Below, in pieces: positions 44,144 to 52,218 of a stretch of 64,000 nucleotides of DNA (its first letter is position 1; each line of letters begins with the position of its first letter). Source of the stretch: an uncultured Megasphaera sp. (lineage in GTDB: Bacteria > Bacillota > Negativicutes > Veillonellales > Megasphaeraceae); assembly GCF_900539295.1 (NCBI RefSeq), contig NZ_UQBH01000003.1, positions 62,001 through 126,000 of the forward strand. Reading direction: 5' to 3'. A model generated the notes under the pieces. That model made no database searches and had not been told where the DNA came from. It worked only from the letters and a program-made list of their open reading frames with translations. A program made the translations under genes and the position numbers.

Positions 44144-44157
44144 AAGGGAGGCCTGTC

Positions 44158-45222
44158 ATGAAATATATTCGACTGCTCCTCATGGGACTCTTTTGTGTCC
44201 TTGCCTTATCGGGCTGCGGGTTCCTGGAAGGGGAGGAAGACGGAGATAACGTCGTCTACGTCTATAACTGGGGGGACTATGTCGACCCCGATACGATTAC
44301 ACAGTTTGAAGAAGAAACGGGCATCCGCGTCATCATGGATGAATTCGACACCAATGAAAGTATGTATCCGTTAGTGGCGGCAGGAGCCGAACGTTACGAC
44401 GTCATTTGCCCGTCGGACTATATGATTCAAAAGATGATACACAACGGGTTGCTGCAGCCCCTCGATTACTCCCAACTGCCCAATGCCCGGCAGTATGTCG
44501 GCCAGCAGTTCTGGCAGCAGTCGGAGTTCTTCGATCCGGGCAACCGCTATTCCGTGCCGTACTGTTGGGGTACCGTCGGCATCGTCTATAATAAGACCAT
44601 GGTCGACGACCCTGTCGACAGCTGGTCCATCTTGTGGAATGACAAGTATAAGAACGAGATCATCATGCAGGATTCGCCCCGCGATTCCTTCATGGTGGCC
44701 TTGAAACTCCTGGGCTATTCCCTCAATACGACGGATCCGGCCCAAATTGCACAGGCCAGAGACCTGCTCATAGCCCAGAAGCCCTTGGTTCAGGCCTACG
44801 GCATCGATGATGTTAAAGATAAACTCGTCTCCGGCGAAGCGGCCATGGGTGTCGTCTTTTCCGGCGAAGCCCTGCGGATGATCTTGGCCAATCGGAATTT
44901 GGAATACGTCATTCCTAAGGAAGGGACCAATCTTTGGATCGACTCCTGGGTCATTCCTAAAAATGCGGCCCACGTCGAAAATGCCCATAAATTCATCGAT
45001 TTCATGAGTCGTCCCGACATTGCCTTGAAGAACTTTGAATATTTGACCTATTCGACGCCGAACATCGCCGTTCCAGAGATGGAAGAAGATGAAGATTATA
45101 AGGATAATCCCGTCGTCTTCCCGCCGAAAGAAGCCTATGCCGGTCAGGAAACGTACCGCTACTTAGGGGAACGGGAAGACAAGTATTATAACGATCAGTG
45201 GATTCAGGTAAAAGTCTGGTAG
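44158..45222 (+). CDS. potD: spermidine/putrescine-binding lipoprotein
   Basis: The 354-residue product has a lipobox LALSGC with Cys20, so it is lipid-anchored. The mature part has VYVYNWGDYVDPDTI near residue 31, typical of PotD/PotF, and VPYCWGTVGIVYN near 127, part of the binding cleft. It delivers polyamines to PotBC. It follows potC by 14 bases. Confidence 0.94.
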   Translation: MKYIRLLLMGLFCVLALSGCGFLEGEEDGDNVVYVYNWGDYVDPDTITQFEEETGIRVIMDEFDTNESMYPLVAAGAERYDVICPSDYMIQKMIHNGLLQPLDYSQLPNARQYVGQQFWQQSEFFDPGNRYSVPYCWGTVGIVYNKTMVDDPVDSWSILWNDKYKNEIIMQDSPRDSFMVALKLLGYSLNTTDPAQIAQARDLLIAQKPLVQAYGIDDVKDKLVSGEAAMGVVFSGEALRMILANRNLEYVIPKEGTNLWIDSWVIPKNAAHVENAHKFIDFMSRPDIALKNFEYLTYSTPNIAVPEMEEDEDYKDNPVVFPPKEAYAGQETYRYLGEREDKYYNDQWIQVKVW

Positions 45223-45228
45223 ATAACG

Positions 45229-45266
45229 AAAAAGGACTGTCACCCGATGGGTGCAGTCCTTTTTTT
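45229..45266 (+). terminator. terminator of the pot operon
   Basis: AAAAAGGACTG pairs with CAGTCCTTTTT; a small inner CACCC/GGGTG stem and seven T's complete it. Confidence 0.9.
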
Positions 45267-45281
45267 GATGCCTGGATGAAA

Positions 45282-46151
45282 TTAGATTTTTTTGCCTGTC
45301 AGCATTTCATAGGCTTCTTCGTATTTTTCAATCGTCTTGTCGATGACGTCCTGGGGCAGGAGATAATCGCTGTCCGGGTTAGCTTTGAGCCAGTCACGGA
45401 CGAACTGTTTGTCATACGACGGCTGGCTTTGCCCTGCTTTATAGCCTTCGAGGGGCCAGAAGCGGGAGCTGTCCGGCGTAAGCATTTCGTCGCCTAAGAC
45501 GATGGTGCCATTTTCATCGAGGCCGAATTCGAATTTCGTATCGGCAATGATGATGCCTTTGGAGAGGGCGTATTCGGCACATTTTTTATAGAGGGCAATG
45601 GTGTAGTCGCGAATCTTTTCAGCGTATTCCATGCCCTTTCCCGGGAAGACCTTGTCGATGTAAGCGGCGCCTACTTCGAGGGAGACGTTTTCATCGTGGT
45701 CACCGAGTTCAGCCTTGGTGCTCGGCGTGAAAATCGGTTCCGGGAGTTTTTCTGATTCTGTGAGGCCTGCCGGTAATTTAATGCCGCAAACCGTACCGTT
45801 CTGCTGGTAGCTTTCCCAGCCGCTGCCGGTGATATAACCGCGAACGATGCATTCCATGGGGATCATCGTCAGTTTCTGGCATTTCATGCTGTTGCCGACG
45901 AACTGTTCCTGCTGGAAGAATTCCGGCATGTCAGCGTTATCGACAGAAATCATGTGGTTCGGAATGATGTCGGATGTCATATCGAACCAAAATTTGGACA
46001 TCTGCGTCAGGATGGCGCCCTTTTTGGTGATCTTGTTTTTCAGGATATGGTCGAAAGCGGAAATGCGGTCCGTTGCAACCATGATGATGCTGTCACCTGC
46101 GTCATAGACTTCACGTACTTTACCGGATTTAAAAGGGGTGTATTCTTTCAT
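45282..46151 (-). CDS. purC: phosphoribosylaminoimidazole-succinocarboxamide synthase
   Basis: PurC joins CAIR and aspartate in purine synthesis. GGAGG before the ATG at 46151 sets the start; the product has 289 residues. Motifs are GKVREVYDAGDSIIMVATDR near residue 9, MECIVRGYITGSGW near 87, and IIADTKFEFGLDENG near 183. It stands alone, away from other pur genes. Confidence 0.94.
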   Translation of the reverse strand: MKEYTPFKSGKVREVYDAGDSIIMVATDRISAFDHILKNKITKKGAILTQMSKFWFDMTSDIIPNHMISVDNADMPEFFQQEQFVGNSMKCQKLTMIPMECIVRGYITGSGWESYQQNGTVCGIKLPAGLTESEKLPEPIFTPSTKAELGDHDENVSLEVGAAYIDKVFPGKGMEYAEKIRDYTIALYKKCAEYALSKGIIIADTKFEFGLDENGTIVLGDEMLTPDSSRFWPLEGYKAGQSQPSYDKQFVRDWLKANPDSDYLLPQDVIDKTIEKYEEAYEMLTGKKI

Positions 46152-46226
46152 CTTGTCTGGCCTCCATGATTCAGAACTATTCAATTTATTTTTTGAACAC
46201 TAATATCATAGCATATTTTAAGGAAA

Positions 46227-46255
46227 TAAAAAAGAAGCCCGAAGGCTCCTTTTTA
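46227..46255 (-). terminator. terminator of the SIMPL-domain gene
   Basis: On the minus strand AAAAGGAGCC-TTCG-GGCTTCTTTT with a T-run follows the stop. Confidence 0.7.
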
Positions 46256-46280
46256 GGTTCGTCCCCATAAGGGAGGCTTT

Positions 46281-47000
46281 TTATTTCAGATAATAGGTAA
46301 GGCTGACCGTCTGGCTCAGGGTATTGGTGCCGGCTTCGACAGGCGTAGTTTCAGCGTCTTCCATCTTAGCCGACAACATTCTTACGTTGCTGTAAGCGCG
46401 GCTGTAGGACGGGCTGGATCCGGAAATATTGATTTCCTTTACGGCACCGAGCTGGTTGCCGGCGGCAGCGGCTGCAGCCTGAGCGGCACGCTGACCGTTG
46501 TGGACGGCTTCTTTAATCAGATTGTCTTTAATCTGATCGGAATGTTCGTTGGTGAAGCGGATGTTGTCGATCTGGTTGGCACCGAGGCTGCCGGCTTTGC
46601 TGATGACCTGCGAAATCAGACTGAGATCGCTGACTTTGACGGTCAGGCTGTTGGTTACCGTATAGGAGGTGACCTTAGAGCCTTTTACATCATAGTTGGG
46701 CGACATGTAGAAGTCGGTGGTCTTCAGGTTGTCTGCCGGGATGCCCATCGCTTTGATGGCGTTGGTGACGTTGTTCATGACTTGATTGTTCTTGGTCCGA
46801 GCTTGCTGGGCGTCGGCATCGGTGCTGGATGTACCGATGGTGATATATGCCGTGTCAGGAGCGACTTCCTGCTGGGCATAGCCGGTGACGGTGACGACGG
46901 ACGGCTGGGGACCTTCAGCGAAAGCCTGAGGGGCAGTAACAAAGAGAGAGGATGCGAGCATAGCGGCCACGACGAGGCCTTTTAAAGACATTTTTTTCAT
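46281..47000 (-). CDS. SIMPL-domain (DUF541) secreted protein
   Basis: The 239-residue product has a signal peptide (MKKMSLKGLVVAAMLASSLF) with a likely cut after APQAFA at residue 28. The mature part begins VVTVTGYAQQEVAPDTAYIT, the SIMPL-domain opening, and includes YTVTNSLTVKVSD near 138. The family includes periplasmic oxidative-stress and signalling proteins; the exact role is unknown. AAGGAGG precedes the ATG. Confidence 0.88.
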   Translation of the reverse strand: MKKMSLKGLVVAAMLASSLFVTAPQAFAEGPQPSVVTVTGYAQQEVAPDTAYITIGTSSTDADAQQARTKNNQVMNNVTNAIKAMGIPADNLKTTDFYMSPNYDVKGSKVTSYTVTNSLTVKVSDLSLISQVISKAGSLGANQIDNIRFTNEHSDQIKDNLIKEAVHNGQRAAQAAAAAAGNQLGAVKEINISGSSPSYSRAYSNVRMLSAKMEDAETTPVEAGTNTLSQTVSLTYYLK

Positions 47001-47110
47001 GTAAATAACCTCCTTTGTAATGATTGTATCGATTATATCATATCTGAGAGAACATATCCACTCCCAAAAGAAAATCAGGACATTTGTCTACTTAGAATGT
47101 TACAGAAGTA

Positions 47111-47139
47111 TTGCATTTTTTGACCGGGCATACTATAAT
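47111..47139 (+). promoter_or_regulatory. promoter of the thiC leader
   Basis: TTGCAT (47111-47116) and TATAAT (47134-47139) are 17 bases apart, 19 bases before the riboswitch. Confidence 0.7.
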
Positions 47140-47157
47140 ATTTAAAGATACATAAAA

Positions 47158-47246
47158 GAAGCTAGGGGAGCCTTCGGGCTGAGAAAAGTGCTGGATTACA
47201 CTTGACCCTTTACCTGATGCGGATAATGCCGCCGGAGGGAAGCTTT
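47158..47246 (+). promoter_or_regulatory. TPP riboswitch (THI element)
   Basis: The conserved segments are all visible: AGGGGAGCC and GGGCTGAGA at the 5' side, then ACCCTTTACCTGATGCGGAT, AATGCCG and GGAGGGAAGCT. P1 is AAGCT/AGCTT. It senses thiamine pyrophosphate and controls thiC. Confidence 0.96.
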
Positions 47247-47259
47247 ACGGGATTATAAA

Positions 47260-47296
47260 GCTCACCTGCGGAGAGGCCGCATGGTGGGCTTTTTTT
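47260..47296 (+). terminator. riboswitch-controlled terminator
   Basis: GCTCACCTGCGG pairs with CCGCATGGTGGGC (one bulge), then seven T's. The segment AAGCTTTA/TATAAAGCT between aptamer and terminator could form the alternative stem. Confidence 0.85.
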
Positions 47297-47333
47297 GTGG
47301 CAATCGTCATTTTCTATATAGGAGGATTTTATA

Positions 47334-48635
47334 ATGGATTACACAACACAAATGGATGCGGCCCGCAAGGGTATCGTAACGCCGCAGATGAAGGTCGTCG
47401 CTGAAAAGGAAAAGATGGCCATTGAAAAATTAATGGCTCTCGTCGCCAGCGGCAAGGTCGCCATTCCGGCCAATAAGATGCATGAAAGCCTGTCGGCTGA
47501 AGCAGTCGGCCAGGACTGCCGCACCAAGATCAACGTCAACTTAGGCGTTTCGCCGGAACACAATAATCACGAAGAAGAACTGCAGAAGGTGCAGAACGCC
47601 ATCGATATGAAGGCCGAAGCCATCATGGACTTGTCGAACTTCGGCAAGACTCGGGACTTCCGCCGCAAATTAGTCAAAATGTCGACCGCTATGATCGGGA
47701 CCGTTCCCATGTACGATGCCGTCGGCATGCTCGATAAAGACCTGAAAGACATCAGCGACGACGAATTCTTCTCCGTCGTCGAACAGCACGCCGAAGACGG
47801 CGTCGATTTCATGACCATCCACTGCGGCATGAACCGCAAGACGGCACAGCGCATTAAAGACAATCCGCGCCTGACCAATATCGTCTCCCGCGGCGGCTCG
47901 CTCCTCTTTGCCTGGATGGAAATGAATGACCAGGAAAATCCTTTCTATGAATATTACGACCGCCTCCTCGACATCTGTGAAAAATATGACGTCACCTTGA
48001 GCCTCGGCGACGCCTGCCGTCCCGGCTGTACCCACGATGCGACTGATGCTGCTCAGATCGAAGAACTGATTACGCTTGGCGAATTGACGAAACGGGCTTG
48101 GGACCACAATGTCCAGGTCATGATCGAAGGCCCGGGCCATATGGTGCTCAACGAAATCGCTGCCAACATGAAGCTGGAAAAACGCCTCTGCCACGGGGCT
48201 CCGTTCTACGTTCTCGGACCCTTGGTTACCGATATTGCTCCGGGCTATGACCACATTACCAGTGCCATTGGCGGTGCCATTGCGGCATCGAGCGGTGCCG
48301 ACTTCCTGTGCTACGTTACGCCGGCGGAACACCTGCGCCTGCCGACGGTTGAAGACGTTAAGGAAGGCATCATCGCTGCCCGTATTGCCGCTCATGCTGC
48401 CGACCTCGTCAAAGGTATTCCCGGCGCCCAGGAATGGGACGACGCCATGAGCAAGGCCCGCGTTGAAGTCGACTTTGACACCATGATTGCCCTGTCTATC
48501 GATCCGGAAAAATCCCGCCGGTATTATGAATCGAGCAAGCCCGAATGCGAAGGGACCTGCACGATGTGCGGCAAGATGTGCCCGGCTCGTACGATGAAAC
48601 GCATCCTGGCCGGTGAAGACGTATCGATCCGCTAA
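47334..48635 (+). CDS. thiC: phosphomethylpyrimidine synthase
   Basis: ThiC is a radical-SAM enzyme that turns AIR into HMP-P for thiamine. The 433-residue product is the shorter anaerobe form. It has SPEHNNHEEEL near residue 74, LSLGDACRPGCTHDATD near 222, EGPGHMVLNE near 264 and the C-terminal CTMCGKMC cluster motif near 413. GGAGG precedes the ATG. No other thi gene is nearby. Confidence 0.96.
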   Translation: MDYTTQMDAARKGIVTPQMKVVAEKEKMAIEKLMALVASGKVAIPANKMHESLSAEAVGQDCRTKINVNLGVSPEHNNHEEELQKVQNAIDMKAEAIMDLSNFGKTRDFRRKLVKMSTAMIGTVPMYDAVGMLDKDLKDISDDEFFSVVEQHAEDGVDFMTIHCGMNRKTAQRIKDNPRLTNIVSRGGSLLFAWMEMNDQENPFYEYYDRLLDICEKYDVTLSLGDACRPGCTHDATDAAQIEELITLGELTKRAWDHNVQVMIEGPGHMVLNEIAANMKLEKRLCHGAPFYVLGPLVTDIAPGYDHITSAIGGAIAASSGADFLCYVTPAEHLRLPTVEDVKEGIIAARIAAHAADLVKGIPGAQEWDDAMSKARVEVDFDTMIALSIDPEKSRRYYESSKPECEGTCTMCGKMCPARTMKRILAGEDVSIR

Positions 48636-48656
48636 TTACATAAAATCACCCATTAT

Positions 48657-48700
48657 AAAGGGGCTGTCCGTGAATGAAGTTCACAGACAGCCCCTTTGGT
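48657..48700. terminator. shared terminator between thiC and ppx
   Basis: AAAGGGGCTGTC pairs with GACAGCCCCTTT and the stem extends through CGTGAA/TTCACA. It lies between convergent genes and can serve both. Confidence 0.85.
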
Positions 48701-48712
48701 ATGTATAAGTTC

Positions 48713-50248
48713 TTATCGCCAGACCAATAACAGGGAGGCGCCAAATTCTTTTTTGAATTGTTTGTTCAGTTGTTTCATTTCATAATCGGCGGCGTTATAC
48801 GTCGAGTCAGGCTTCGTCGACAAGATGACGACGGCGACGTTTTCTGCCATGGTGACGTCGACGTCGGTGACGATTTGTTCATACGTCAAATCCGAAGCCT
48901 CGGCCAAAGCCAAAATGGTCGAGAGTTTTCGGATCATGACCCAGTCATCGGCCGAAGCCATGTGGTCATAGCGGTATGCCCGGAGAATTTTACGGCTGAT
49001 GCCGTGGTGGAAGCCGGCGATAAAGCCGGTCAGGATCTGTTCGATTTGGGTGAGGCCGTAAAGCGGGGCCTGGGAAATCATGAAGGCCGAGTGGCGGGCA
49101 TGGTCGTAAAAGTTAACGATCTTTCCGACGTCGTGGAGCCGGGCCGCTGTCTGCAGAAGCAGGCGTTCGCGCTCGCCGTAGCCGTGAAGGGGCTGGAGCT
49201 CATCGAAGAGCTGGGTAGCAATGCGCGTGACCTGGTCGTAGTGATCTTTATTTAATATGAAGCCGTTCAAGGTGCCGATAAAATTCTTGACGCTGAAGTC
49301 GAGGATGTCATCGAAGCGAGGTGACGGCAGGTTGCAGTACGACGCATAGTATTCAAAGAACAAGCCTTCGCGGAGGCCGCAGCCGCTGACGACCATTTCT
49401 GAACTGCCGGTTACATCGAAGATGGCTTTGATGACGGCGGCGCCGGCGACGATGAGGTCCGAGCGGTCGCTGGAAAGGCCGGGAATCTTCTTGCGGTTGG
49501 CGCTGGAATGGGTCGAGAGGGTTTCAAAGACATTTTCAAAGTGTTCGAGGGGCATGATGTAATTATGGAGTTTCGACAACTCATAATTTGTCGCCCGCTG
49601 GTCCATTTTTGCAATGTTACGTGCTGTGCCGCCGATTCCGATAATAGGCAGGTTGATATGGGGAAGCCATTCGACTTCGCTCATCTTTTTGCGGATATAT
49701 TTCAGGCAGGCGGAAATTGCTTCCTCGTCGGGGTTGCCCTGGGTGTTGAATTTTTCCGTCAAGGTGACGGCCCCGATGGGGAGGGAGATGGAATGGATGT
49801 TTTCGCCGTCTTGGACCAAGGTCATTTCGACGCTGGCACCGCCTAAGTCGAAGAGGAGGAAGTCCTTCATGGCAATGGTGTTGATGACGCCCAAATAACC
49901 GAGATAGGCTTCGCGTTCACCGGTGATGATGTTCATGGTGATGCCCGTTTCGTCATTGACGCGCTTTAGAAATTCTTCGCCGTTGCTGGCATTGCGGACG
50001 GCAGCTGTGGCGACGGCACGACATTCTTTAATGCCGAGGACGGTCATAATATGTTTATAGACATGGAGACAAGTCAAAGCCCGCTGGATTCCATCTTCAC
50101 TGAGGGCACCGGTCTGGTTCAGACCGTGGCCTAAGCGGATGGCTTCCTTTTCTTGATACAATAAGGAATAGGACTGGTTGTCTGTGATTTGCATGACGAC
50201 GAAGCGGATGGAGTTGGAGCCCAAGTCGATAATGGCTAATTTTTCCAT
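48713..50248 (-). CDS. ppx: Ppx/GppA-family exopolyphosphatase with HD domain
   Basis: GAGGT before the ATG at 50248 sets the start; the product has 511 residues. It has IIDLGSNSIRFVVMQ near residue 5, ATAAVRNASNGEEF near 81, the catalytic Glu in ITGEREAYLGYLG near 111, FDLGGASVEM near 133, and IGIGGTARNIAK near 203. The C-terminal HD-like part shows TAARLHDVGKIVNFYDHARH. It degrades polyphosphate or pppGpp. A divergent gene set holds a paralogue and ppk1. Confidence 0.92.
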   Translation of the reverse strand: MEKLAIIDLGSNSIRFVVMQITDNQSYSLLYQEKEAIRLGHGLNQTGALSEDGIQRALTCLHVYKHIMTVLGIKECRAVATAAVRNASNGEEFLKRVNDETGITMNIITGEREAYLGYLGVINTIAMKDFLLFDLGGASVEMTLVQDGENIHSISLPIGAVTLTEKFNTQGNPDEEAISACLKYIRKKMSEVEWLPHINLPIIGIGGTARNIAKMDQRATNYELSKLHNYIMPLEHFENVFETLSTHSSANRKKIPGLSSDRSDLIVAGAAVIKAIFDVTGSSEMVVSGCGLREGLFFEYYASYCNLPSPRFDDILDFSVKNFIGTLNGFILNKDHYDQVTRIATQLFDELQPLHGYGERERLLLQTAARLHDVGKIVNFYDHARHSAFMISQAPLYGLTQIEQILTGFIAGFHHGISRKILRAYRYDHMASADDWVMIRKLSTILALAEASDLTYEQIVTDVDVTMAENVAVVILSTKPDSTYNAADYEMKQLNKQFKKEFGASLLLVWR

Positions 50249-50260
50249 GGTATACCTCAT

Positions 50261-50666
50261 TTCTCTATATGTTTACCGGAATCGGTTATCCGTTCTATTA
50301 TACTACAAATGAGTAAAAAAATGAAAAATTCCTTTATCATGCCGATATCTCGAGGTCGTGTCCTTTTTATATGGATATCGACTTTTTTAGTGCGTCACCG
50401 GCAGAACCTATAACGAATCGTTTATAAGGTGGAAAAATTTCCGAAAAAATGGGATAAATACAGGGAGAAATGCTTTGGGGCACAGAAACGTTTATCTCGA
50501 AAAATACAAATACAGACTGTCTCGTAGTAGGGCACGATGCAAGAAAAGTGTAAAATTTGAGGAAGATTTTTTACAAAAAATATACATAATGGGTCTGACT
50601 TTCATGTATAATAGAAGTAGCCTCAGCTAAACAGCGAGGATTTTGCTTAGAAAAGTGGGGAGAATA
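50261..50666. other. divergent intergenic region between ppx and its paralogue
   Basis: About 400 bases with no gene. On the minus strand TATAAT (50297-50302) may serve ppx. On the plus strand TATAAT (50607-50612) may serve the paralogue-ppk1 operon; no good -35 box matches either. Confidence 0.4.
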
Positions 50667-52211
50667 ATGGAAAAACAGACCCGGAATGTTTTGGGCATCA
50701 TCCATATCGGCACGGTCAATATGACGATGAAAATCATCTCTTATTCATCGCTTGACGATATGGAGATCATCGAAAACGTAGCTCAAGAAGTAAAATATGG
50801 CGAAATGGTGTTTCAGAGCCGCCACGTCAGCTTTCAATCACTGAATGAAATCTGCCAGGTCTTATTGGGGTTCCGACAGCTGCTTCGCGACTATGATGTG
50901 AAAGACGTCCGCGTTTTATCGACGACGGCTATCAGTGAAGCCGACAATTTGATTAATGTGCTCGATCAGATTCGCATCCGCACGGGGTTCCACGTTGAAG
51001 TAACCCACATGACCAAGGAAATCTTCTATAAATTCTTTGGTCTTTATTATAATGTGCTGAAAGGGAAATTCAATTTTGCCGACAAGGCGGTCATGCTGCT
51101 CGACATCACTTCCGGCGGCGTCGGCCTCACGGGCTGGAAGAACGACTGCCTCTTGTTCCAGCAGAACATCAACATCGGCTCGCTGCGCATCTTGGAAAAT
51201 TTCACAGAAAAGCAGCGTAATGAATTGACCTTCCCGACGGCGGTCCGCGAGTACATTTACGGCACCTTGTACCCCTTATGGAAGGGCGTCCAGCAGTATG
51301 GCATCAAGTACATCGTCCTCTCCGGCCGCGGCGGCAACCTCATCGCGCGGCTCATGGGCAAGGCCAGTGAAGACGGCCTGTTCTTGATTACGGCACAAGA
51401 ACTGCGCCAGTTCATCTATTCCATGAAAGGCGTCACGCCTTTTAAAATCATGAAGCGCTTCGGCCTGTCACAGAATCTGGCCAACGTCGTCATGCCGACG
51501 ATCCTCTTGTATTACGAGCTTCTCCGATTGGTGGACATCGATATGCTGGTCGTCATGCCGACGACCTTTACGGAAGGCTACACCATGTATTACGTAGCCA
51601 AAAAGACGAAGCATCCCTATTTGGAACACCTGCAGGACCTGCGCCTCGATATGATGCGCCGCATGGCCTATAAATACTTGTCCGATTCCGTCCATTCTAC
51701 ACGGATTGAAGAGTACTGCAACGTCCTCTTTGAAGCCCTGTATAAGTTTATCGGTCTCCGGTATGAAACGAAGTATTTACTGCAGATGGCAGCGATTTTC
51801 CATGAAACGGGGAAATTCATCAATATCCGCAAACACAACCTCTGTACATACAATCTCATCGGCGGGACGGACCTCTTCGGCGTAGCTGACGACGAAAAGG
51901 AAATCTTGGCTGCTGTCTTGTATTACGCCTTTGACGGGACGCTGCAGGATGCGTCGCCCGTCTATGGCAAGCTGCTGCCCCGTCAAAAAGTCATTACCTC
52001 AAAATTAACGGCTATTTTCCGATTGGCCGACTCTTTGGATAAGAGTCATTTGGGAAAAATCACGGATCTTCGGGCCGAACTCGGCGAAGATGAATTGATC
52101 GTATACTATACGGCCGATTCCGATATTTCCTTAGAACGGTGGACCTATATGAAAATGGCTGTCTACTTTTCCGAAGTCTTTGGCATTTCGACGAAATTAG
52201 TGAAAGGATAA
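50667..52211 (+). CDS. Ppx/GppA-like protein with degraded catalytic motifs
   Basis: The ATG at 50667 gives 514 residues. The layout follows Ppx, with an N-terminal actin-like fold and a C-terminal HD-like region (AAIFHETGKFINIRKHNLCT near residue 373). Key motifs are altered: the DLGSNS loop is HIGTVNM, the catalytic-Glu region reads VTHMTKEIFYKFF, and the DLGGAS loop is DITSGGV. It is therefore probably not an active phosphatase. It lies 7 bases before ppk1, which suggests a regulatory or binding role. Confidence 0.75.
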   Translation: MEKQTRNVLGIIHIGTVNMTMKIISYSSLDDMEIIENVAQEVKYGEMVFQSRHVSFQSLNEICQVLLGFRQLLRDYDVKDVRVLSTTAISEADNLINVLDQIRIRTGFHVEVTHMTKEIFYKFFGLYYNVLKGKFNFADKAVMLLDITSGGVGLTGWKNDCLLFQQNINIGSLRILENFTEKQRNELTFPTAVREYIYGTLYPLWKGVQQYGIKYIVLSGRGGNLIARLMGKASEDGLFLITAQELRQFIYSMKGVTPFKIMKRFGLSQNLANVVMPTILLYYELLRLVDIDMLVVMPTTFTEGYTMYYVAKKTKHPYLEHLQDLRLDMMRRMAYKYLSDSVHSTRIEEYCNVLFEALYKFIGLRYETKYLLQMAAIFHETGKFINIRKHNLCTYNLIGGTDLFGVADDEKEILAAVLYYAFDGTLQDASPVYGKLLPRQKVITSKLTAIFRLADSLDKSHLGKITDLRAELGEDELIVYYTADSDISLERWTYMKMAVYFSEVFGISTKLVKG

Positions 52212-52218
52212 GATAATT